From Bacillota bacterium (GTDB taxonomy: Bacteria > Bacillota > Clostridia > Peptostreptococcales > Anaerovoracaceae), in assembly GCA_016287035.1 (NCBI GenBank), contig JAEEVI010000075.1, positions 1 through 9,062 on the forward strand: a stretch of DNA of 9,062 nt, given 5' to 3'. Below the pieces are notes generated by a model that searched no databases, was not told where the DNA came from, and was given only the letters and a program-made list of their open reading frames with translations. Shown here piece after piece: positions 1-5,885 of this stretch (its first letter is position 1; the number at the start of each line of letters is the position of its first letter). The position numbers and the translations under genes are program-made.

Positions 1-993
1 ACCGACCTGCTGAAGAAGGCCGGCATCAAGTTCGAGATCTTCTCGGACATCAAGCCCAATCCCACGATCGAGAACGTCAAGAACGGCGTCGCAGCGTATA
101 AGGCGTGCGGCGCGGACTGCATGATCACTATCGGCGGCGGATCCTCAATGGATACCGGCAAGGGCATCGGCATAATCGTCAACAATCCCGAATTCGCGGA
201 CGTGCGCTCCCTGGAGGGAGTCGCCCCGACGAAGAACCGCACCGTCTTCACCATCGCCGTTCCCACGACCGGCGGAACCGGCGCGGAGTCCACGATCAAC
301 TACGTTATCACCGACGTGGAGAAGAAGCGTAAATTCGTCTGCGTCGACCCCAACGACATCCCCGACATCGCGGTCGTCGATCCCGACATGATGTCGACCA
401 TGCCCAAGGGCCTCACGGCTTCGACCGGTATGGACGCTCTTACCCACGCCATCGAAGGCTACACCACGGGCGCGGCCTGGGAGCTCTCCGACGTGCTCAA
501 CCTCGAGGCGATACAGCTCATCGCAAAGAACCTCAGGAAGGCCGTCGAGAACGATCCGGACGGGCGCGAGGGAATGGCTCTGGCGCAGTACGTCACGGCT
601 ATGGCGTATTCCAACGTTGGTCTCGGCATCGCCCACTCCATGGCTCATACGCTCGGCGCGGTATACGATACGCCGCACGGAGTCGCCTGCGCGATGATGC
701 TTCCGATCGTTATGGAGTTCAACCAGGAGTTCACCGGCGAGAAGTTCAAGGCTATCGCCGAAGCCTTCGGAGTGTGCACCGACGGGATGAGCCAGGCGGA
801 ATACCGCAGGGCCGCGATCGACGCTGTCCGTCAGCTTTCCGTAGACGTAGGCATCCCGACTAAGCTCGAGAAGCTCAGGGAAGAGGATCTCGCGTTCCTG
901 TGCGAGTCCGCCGCGGCGGACGCCTGCGCTCCCGGCAATCCCCGCCACGCGGAGCTCGCGGATTTCGAAGCCATGTTCAGAAAGCTCATGTAA
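1..993 (+). CDS. fucO: Lactaldehyde / 1,2-propanediol oxidoreductase, iron-containing alcohol dehydrogenase (5' end cut off)
   Basis: The frame is open from base 1 to TAA at 991-993, giving 330 codons. FucO has about 382 residues, so roughly 51 N-terminal residues lie outside the window. The enzyme interconverts L-lactaldehyde and (S)-1,2-propanediol with NAD(H) in the cytoplasm, at the end of fucose or rhamnose fermentation. Visible motifs are the nucleotide-binding GGGSSMDTGK (visible residues 45-54), PTTGGTGAE (88-96) and MDALTHAIEGY. The four iron ligands are present: D145, H149, H212 and H226, matching D196, H200, H263 and H277 of E. coli FucO with a constant offset of 51. The stretches NPEFADVRSLEG and KRKFVCVDP also match what I recall of FucO, which argues for this subgroup over a generic butanol dehydrogenase. 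Actual substrate range is inferred. No other fucose or propanediol gene is visible. The gene is followed by a strong terminator. Confidence 0.92.
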   Translation, partial: TDLLKKAGIKFEIFSDIKPNPTIENVKNGVAAYKACGADCMITIGGGSSMDTGKGIGIIVNNPEFADVRSLEGVAPTKNRTVFTIAVPTTGGTGAESTINYVITDVEKKRKFVCVDPNDIPDIAVVDPDMMSTMPKGLTASTGMDALTHAIEGYTTGAAWELSDVLNLEAIQLIAKNLRKAVENDPDGREGMALAQYVTAMAYSNVGLGIAHSMAHTLGAVYDTPHGVACAMMLPIVMEFNQEFTGEKFKAIAEAFGVCTDGMSQAEYRRAAIDAVRQLSVDVGIPTKLEKLREEDLAFLCESAAADACAPGNPRHAELADFEAMFRKLM

Positions 994-1008
994 GTTGATA
1001 TAAGAACG

Positions 1009-1035
1009 ACCCGGCCCTTTTGGGCCGGGTTTTTT
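1009..1035 (+). terminator. Intrinsic terminator after fucO
   Basis: A perfect 9-bp, mostly G+C stem (ACCCGGCCC at 1009-1017, GGGCCGGGT at 1022-1030) encloses a TTTT loop and runs into six T (1030-1035). It starts 15 bases after the fucO stop codon. The T tract ends directly against the ribosome site of the next gene. Confidence 0.93.
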
Positions 1036-1043
1036 AGGAGAGG
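1036..1043 (+). promoter_or_regulatory. Ribosome binding site of the NlpC/P60 gene, abutting the terminator
   Basis: AGGAGAGG lies 2 bases upstream of the ATG at 1046 (5 bases if only AGGAG is counted). It begins at the base after the T tract of the fucO terminator, so any message made from upstream must pass that terminator to carry this site. It supports 1046 as the start codon. Confidence 0.8.
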
Positions 1044-1045
1044 TC

Positions 1046-2707
1046 ATGAAAAGACGGATCATTGCATTCATGCTGTGCGCGGCGATATCGCTCGCGCCTG
1101 TCGCCGCGTCGGCGGCGTATCTTCCGGGCGTTTCGGAAGCCATGACGAACGCCTCGTTCTGGGAAAAGGGCGGGGCGGACTTCCGCGGCCGCCTTCTCGA
1201 CGCGAAGCAGATTGAGGCGCTCAACGCTCTCGTCGCTTCCGAGCCCGCGGCGAACATGAACGACCTTAAGGCTCATCCGCTGACGATCGACGCTCTGGCG
1301 CTCAGGGACAGCCTCAAAAGATCCGCGGAGGCGGACGCGAAGTACTATACCGGCTGGACGTACGACGTCCGCGGCAACAAGGCCGGGGAGGAGTTCTACG
1401 GCCCGATGATCGCGAACACGCAGTCCTCCGCAGCGTCGAACCGTCAGGAGGTCATGTACGCCGTAGCTGTCGTTCGCACGACGCTCAGGTCTTTCCCGTC
1501 CGATGAGCCGATACTCGACGATCCCGCGGATCCCGATTTCGACTATCAGCACGTCACCGGAGTGAGGGTCAACGAGCCGCTCATACTGCTGTGCGCTTCC
1601 GCCGACGAAAAGTACTACTGCGCCAGAAGCGTCTGCTGCAGCGGATGGGTCGCCGCGGAGGACGTGGCGATATGCTCCGGCCGGGACGAATGGCTCTCAG
1701 CCTGGGATATCCCGGACGAACGGTCTGTCGTAGTATACGCGCCGAAGGCATATACCGAGGCTTCGAACAACGTTCCCGCAGTATCGATGAGGATGCTGAC
1801 GATGGGCACGACTCTGGAGGCCTGCGGGACCGAAGACCTGACGAAGCTCGTGGCGAACAGGGCTGTCTATCACAATATCGCGGTATGGCTGCCGGTAAGG
1901 AACGCGGACGGGAGCTATTCCAAGGAGGCCGCGCTGATACCCGAACACTTCGGCGTCAGCCGCGGTCCGCTCGAGCTTACGAGAGAGAACATCCTCTCCG
2001 TCGCCTTCGGCGCCCTGGGAGACGCGTACGGCTGGGGAGGGATGCTGTATTCGCAGGATTGCTCCGGCTTCGTGCGCGACGTCTACAAATGCTTCGGGAT
2101 GGAGATCCCGAGAAATACGACGTGGCAGGCGGCGTCGCCCGTATTCAGGTATGATCTTAAAGATACTGCGCGGGAGGAGAAGGAACTGGTCCTCGACAGC
2201 CTGCCCGCGGGAGCGGTGCTGTTCTTCAGCGGCCACGAGATGCTATATCTCGGCAAGTACGGCGGCGAATACTACGTCGTCAGCTCGGCGAGCTCGATAA
2301 TGGATCCGTACGGAAGCGGAAAGCGCCAGAGGCTCCGCAGCGTATCCATCAACAGCCTCGGCATAAAGCGGGCCAACGGAAACACGTGGCTCAACTCTCT
2401 CAACGCGGCGAACGTTCCCGATCTGGGCATGTTTGAGGGCAGCTCGTATCCCGCGGTCGAAAAGCCTTATTATCACGACGCAGTGGCGTTCGTCATCTCC
2501 GCCGGTCTCATGAAGGGCTTTTCCGACGGATACTTCCGGCCCGAAGACGTCATACTGGACGAGCACGTCGGCGTGATACTTTCGCGCTGCGCGGAAAAGG
2601 CAGGACTGGATCCGTCCTCGCCCGAGATCGTCTCTCTGGGGGACTCTCTCAGGGGAAAGACGCGGGCTCAGGCGGCGGAGATCCTTATGGACCGTTTCGA
2701 AAACTAA
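1046..2707 (+). CDS. Secreted NlpC/P60 (C40) cell-wall peptidase with SH3-like domains and a C-terminal SLH segment
   Basis: 553 residues. Residues 1-23 form a Sec signal peptide: KRR, a hydrophobic core, then ASA before the likely cut. Residues about 25-135 resemble the N-terminal stabilising domain of NlpC/P60 enzymes. About 140-207 is an SH3-like domain ending in GWVAAEDVA, and a second SH3-like region may follow to about 305. The NlpC/P60 domain (about 312-440) has the catalytic Cys339 in DCSGFV and His397 in GHEMLYLG. Enzymes of this build cut the gamma-D-Glu-diaminopimelate bond in peptidoglycan stem peptides. The third catalytic position, usually His, Asn or Gln, seems to be Ser413. 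Residues about 475-530 are one SLH repeat (GFSDGYFRP), then a short TRAQAAEIL tail like the end of a second repeat; SLH domains bind secondary wall polymers. The start is fixed by AGGAGAGG and the signal peptide. The role is wall turnover or remodelling, by inference. Confidence 0.9.
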   Translation: MKRRIIAFMLCAAISLAPVAASAAYLPGVSEAMTNASFWEKGGADFRGRLLDAKQIEALNALVASEPAANMNDLKAHPLTIDALALRDSLKRSAEADAKYYTGWTYDVRGNKAGEEFYGPMIANTQSSAASNRQEVMYAVAVVRTTLRSFPSDEPILDDPADPDFDYQHVTGVRVNEPLILLCASADEKYYCARSVCCSGWVAAEDVAICSGRDEWLSAWDIPDERSVVVYAPKAYTEASNNVPAVSMRMLTMGTTLEACGTEDLTKLVANRAVYHNIAVWLPVRNADGSYSKEAALIPEHFGVSRGPLELTRENILSVAFGALGDAYGWGGMLYSQDCSGFVRDVYKCFGMEIPRNTTWQAASPVFRYDLKDTAREEKELVLDSLPAGAVLFFSGHEMLYLGKYGGEYYVVSSASSIMDPYGSGKRQRLRSVSINSLGIKRANGNTWLNSLNAANVPDLGMFEGSSYPAVEKPYYHDAVAFVISAGLMKGFSDGYFRPEDVILDEHVGVILSRCAEKAGLDPSSPEIVSLGDSLRGKTRAQAAEILMDRFEN

Positions 2708-2718
2708 TGAACGGAAAA

Positions 2719-2734
2719 CTCGCCGAAAGGCGGG
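2719..2734 (+). other. Short GNRA-loop hairpin in the gap before the NRPS gene
   Basis: CTCGCC (2719-2724) and GGCGGG (2729-2734) pair around a GAAA tetraloop, with one G-U pair. No T run follows, so this is at best a weak terminator for the NlpC/P60 gene or an mRNA 3'-end stabiliser. It starts 11 bases after the stop codon. Confidence 0.35.
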
Positions 2735-2743
2735 CGTATGTAG

Positions 2744-2766
2744 TATAATCAAACTATAACTATAAT
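2744..2766 (+). promoter_or_regulatory. AT-rich cluster with two or three -10 boxes, candidate promoter of the NRPS gene
   Basis: TATAAT occurs at 2744-2749 and again at 2761-2766, with TATAAC at 2755-2760, so the last two are a tandem CTATAA duplication. This is the only A+T-rich patch in the 102-bp gap between the peptidase gene and the NRPS start. No good TTGACA-like -35 box sits 16-18 bases upstream of any of the three, and there is no TG extension. Strength is therefore uncertain, and an activator may be needed. Confidence 0.5.
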
Positions 2767-2799
2767 CGTTGATGCGCTGAAGATGCGCGGAAAGCTTTC

Positions 2800-2804
2800 A
2801 GGAG
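2800..2804 (+). promoter_or_regulatory. Ribosome binding site that sets the NRPS start
   Basis: AGGAG lies 5 bases before the ATG at 2810. An in-frame ATG nine codons earlier, at 2783, has no purine-rich site in front of it (GTTGATGCGCTGAAG), so 2810 is preferred. Confidence 0.78.
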
Positions 2805-2809
2805 CAGAC

Positions 2810-5800
2810 ATGGCACAGATAATAGAACAGCTTGAAAGGTTCACTGCCGAGAACCCGGATACCCCGATTCTGTATGACGACGCGAACTCGAAGGGAATAA
2901 CGTATTCGAAGTTCGACGATCTTACGGGGAGAGTTTATGCTTATCTCAAAGCGAACGGAGTAGGCCGTGAGGATTTCGTCCTCATCAATCTGCCCAGAGG
3001 CGTCCTTCCCGTGATCGCGATGGTCGGCGTGTGGAAGGCCGGCGCCGCGTGGGCGCTCGTCGAGGACACGTACGCTCCCGAGAGGATCGCGTATATCCGC
3101 CAGGACTGCGGATGCAAGATCGAGCTTTCCGCCGCGAACTGGGAAGACGTCATGAACACCGCGCCTCTGGCCGGACACGAGCAGACCGACGACCACGACG
3201 CCGCGTACGCGATATATACATCCGGAACGACCGGAAATCCGAAGGGCGTCCTGCACGAATACGGAAATCTGCAAAGGTCCATCGACTCGATCAGGATCAA
3301 CGGCGAATCGCCGTTCGACGACAAGGACCGCCTCGCGCTCCTGGCGCCGCTCAATTTCGTCGCTTCGATAATCGTCATACTCAAGGCTCTGAGCGTCCGC
3401 GGAGGGCGTATGTACATCGTTTCGTACGCCACCATCAAGAACCCGATGGCTCTGAAGATGTTCTTCCTCGAGAAGCGCATTTCGATAACGTTCCTCACGC
3501 CTTCCTACGTCAGGATGCTCGGCAATCAGACCGGACCGTTCCTGCGCATGCTGTTCGTCGGCAGCGAGCCCGCGAACAACCTCTTCAACCCGAATCTTGA
3601 GCTCATCAACATATACGCCGCCAGCGAGAGCGGCTTCGCCGTAGGCGTGTTCCGCATAGACAAGTCTTACGAGACCTGCCCGATCGGAAGGCCCGAGGTC
3701 GAGACCAAGATAGTGCTCCTCACCGAGGAGGGAAGCGAGGCGGCGTCCGGAGAGATGGGCGAGCTCTGCTTCGTGAATCCCTTCGTGCGCGGGTACATCA
3801 ATCTGCCCGAGGAGACCGCGAAGGCTTTCGCGTCCGACGGCTATTACCACACCGGAGACCTCGCGAAGATCGACGCGAACGGCAACTACGTCCTGCTCGG
3901 ACGCTCCGGCGACATGATAAAGATCAACGGCAACCGCATCGAGCCGGCCGAGATAGAGGCCGCGGTAAAGCAGGCCCTCGGCATAGACTGGGCCGCCGCG
4001 AGGGGCTTCGACGACGGAGGAAAGGCGTATCTGTGCGCGTACTACAAGGAGGACGTCTCCTTCGACGCGGACGAGCTGCGCTCGCAGCTGCAGAAGCGCC
4101 TGCCGTACTACATGATCCCTGCGTATTTCATCAAGGTCGACAGCATACCGCTCAAGGCGAACGGAAAGCTCGACAGGAAGGCGCTTCCCGCGCCCGACGC
4201 TTCCGATTTCAGGAGCGAATACGCCGCCCCCACGAACGAGACCGAGGAAAAACTCTGCGCAGCGTTCGCCAAGGTCCTCAAGCTCGCGCAGGTCGGCATC
4301 CACGACGATTTCTACGAGCTCGGAGGCGATTCCCTCGCTTCGATCGAGGTCATCGTCGAGAGCGATCTGCCGGGTCTGAACGCCTCGGAGATATTCAGAG
4401 GCCGCACCCCCGAAAAGATCGCGAAGCTCTACGAGGAAAAGCACGCGTCCTCCGACGGCGAATCGCCCGAGATGAAGAACGCGAACGCCATGAAGTACGA
4501 GCATCCGCTTACGACGGAGCAGACATATATGGTCGACTATCAGCTGTACACGCCCAGATCGACCATGTGCAACCTCTTCACGATGCTGCGCTTCGACAAG
4601 GAAGTCTTCGATATCGAAAAGCTCGCGTCCGCGCTGCAGACGACGATAAAGAACCATCCGGCGCTGCTGACGACGTTCGCCTTCAACGACGACGGCGATA
4701 TAGTACAGAGATACACGCCAGAGCTGCGTCAGGAGATCCACGTTGAGAAGGTCTCCGAGTGGGAGCTCGCGACGCTCAAGGACACGCTCGTCCAGCCGTT
4801 CAAGATAATCGGCGGACCGCTGTACCGCTGCAGGGTATTCGAGACAGAGAAGGCTGGCTACGTGTTCTTCGACGTTCACCACACGGTCTTCGACGGCACT
4901 TCGTTCAAGGTGCTCATGGGCAACGTCGGCAAGGCGTACATGGGCATGGAGCTCGATCAGGACTACTACTACCTGATGCTCAAGAACCGCGAGGATGCCG
5001 CCCAGACGGATTTCTACGACGAGAGCCGCAGATACTTCGAGGAGAAGTACGACGGATCCGACTGGTCGACCTGCCCGCAGATAGATCACGAGACGAGGGA
5101 GAACGATATCGGAAAGGCGTTCCTGGATCTGGACGTTAATCCGGACGCGCTGGCCGCTTTGGAAAAGAGCTTCAGGATCTCCCGCAACGAGTTCTTCATA
5201 ACCGCGGCGGGGATCGCGATCGCGCTCTACAACGGAACGAACAAGGTAAAGATCTCCTGGATATACAACGGCAGAGAGGACGTCACGCTGATGACCACCG
5301 TCGGCCTGCTGTTCCGCGAGCTGCCCGTAGGCATCGTGCTCGACGATTCCACGAACGTCATCGACCTGTACGCCGACGTCCACGAGCAGGTCCGCCAGGG
5401 CATAGAGCACAGCTGCTACCCGTACGTCGAGATGTACGCCGCGCAGGGAAGCATGCAGACCGCCATGGCGACGCTGCTCTATCAGCGCGACATCCGCGAT
5501 ATAGGCGGCATGGCCGGCATGAGCGTCGAGGGCGTCGATATCAGGCAGAACATGGCGGCGTCCGAGAACATCCTCGACATGCAGGTGCTCGACGGAGAAG
5601 CAGGGCTCCAGTTCGCGTTCGACTACACGTCGAGCAGATACGACGCTTCCAGCATCGAGCGCTTCCAGCAGATATTCTCGAAGGTCGTGTCCGTCCTCGC
5701 AGACAACGCTTCGAAGGCCGGAATAACGTTCGGCGAGATAAAGGAGCAGTTCGGAGTAAAGAAAACGTCCGGAGGGCTGTTCAGCCTGTTCTCCGGCATC

Positions 5801-5818
5801 TTCGGCAAGAAGCAGTAA
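2810..5818 (+). CDS. Single-module nonribosomal peptide synthetase, adenylation - carrier - condensation
   Basis: 1002 residues from ATG 2810. The adenylation domain (about 5-460) activates an acid as its AMP ester: TSGTTGNPKG (137-146), YAASES in place of the usual YGPTE, YHTGD, GRSGDMIKINGNRIEPAEIE, LPYYMIP, and the catalytic lysine K453 in NGKLDRK. The carrier domain (about 470-545) has the phosphopantetheine serine S508 in LGGDSL. The condensation domain (about 565-985) has an intact HHTVFDG with H690, H691 and D695. There is no thioesterase, reductase or second module, and no phosphopantetheinyl transferase gene is in the window. By eye against GrsA, the amino-group Asp235 is Val184 (FVAS instead of FDAS), with mostly hydrophobic residues at the other pocket positions I could align. 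The substrate may therefore not be an ordinary alpha-amino acid. The protein ends in FSLFSGIFGKKQ, possibly an amphipathic membrane-touching helix. The product is unknown; joining the loaded acid to a free amine or a partner module is inferred. Confidence 0.92.
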   Translation: MAQIIEQLERFTAENPDTPILYDDANSKGITYSKFDDLTGRVYAYLKANGVGREDFVLINLPRGVLPVIAMVGVWKAGAAWALVEDTYAPERIAYIRQDCGCKIELSAANWEDVMNTAPLAGHEQTDDHDAAYAIYTSGTTGNPKGVLHEYGNLQRSIDSIRINGESPFDDKDRLALLAPLNFVASIIVILKALSVRGGRMYIVSYATIKNPMALKMFFLEKRISITFLTPSYVRMLGNQTGPFLRMLFVGSEPANNLFNPNLELINIYAASESGFAVGVFRIDKSYETCPIGRPEVETKIVLLTEEGSEAASGEMGELCFVNPFVRGYINLPEETAKAFASDGYYHTGDLAKIDANGNYVLLGRSGDMIKINGNRIEPAEIEAAVKQALGIDWAAARGFDDGGKAYLCAYYKEDVSFDADELRSQLQKRLPYYMIPAYFIKVDSIPLKANGKLDRKALPAPDASDFRSEYAAPTNETEEKLCAAFAKVLKLAQVGIHDDFYELGGDSLASIEVIVESDLPGLNASEIFRGRTPEKIAKLYEEKHASSDGESPEMKNANAMKYEHPLTTEQTYMVDYQLYTPRSTMCNLFTMLRFDKEVFDIEKLASALQTTIKNHPALLTTFAFNDDGDIVQRYTPELRQEIHVEKVSEWELATLKDTLVQPFKIIGGPLYRCRVFETEKAGYVFFDVHHTVFDGTSFKVLMGNVGKAYMGMELDQDYYYLMLKNREDAAQTDFYDESRRYFEEKYDGSDWSTCPQIDHETRENDIGKAFLDLDVNPDALAALEKSFRISRNEFFITAAGIAIALYNGTNKVKISWIYNGREDVTLMTTVGLLFRELPVGIVLDDSTNVIDLYADVHEQVRQGIEHSCYPYVEMYAAQGSMQTAMATLLYQRDIRDIGGMAGMSVEGVDIRQNMAASENILDMQVLDGEAGLQFAFDYTSSRYDASSIERFQQIFSKVVSVLADNASKAGITFGEIKEQFGVKKTSGGLFSLFSGIFGKKQ

Positions 5819-5872
5819 AGCTCTTCCGGACTGTAAAAAGTTAAAGCAGCATTTTGTAAGTTTGCCCGGAAA

Positions 5873-5879
5873 GTGAGGG
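5873..5879 (+). promoter_or_regulatory. Ribosome binding site that sets the start of the zinc-ribbon gene
   Basis: GTGAGGG touches the ATG at 5880 with no spacer but is 6 bases from the in-frame ATG at 5886. Normal spacing favours 5886, which drops only Met-Thr. The remaining 5819-5872 gap shows no hairpin with a T run and no convincing promoter, which suits read-through from the NRPS gene. Confidence 0.65.
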
Positions 5880-5885
5880 ATGACC

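Noticed and set aside
145..1257. Minus-strand frame opposite fucO and the start of the peptidase gene
   Set aside because: Crosses a strong terminator and two genes with clear family matches; it is an antisense shadow.
2707..2748. 13-codon mini-frame overlapping the peptidase stop as TAATG
   Set aside because: No ribosome site, no recognisable peptide, and its stop lies in the -10-like box. Probably chance.
2783..2809. Earlier in-frame ATG for the NRPS gene
   Set aside because: No ribosome site upstream of 2783, whereas AGGAG is correctly spaced before 2810.
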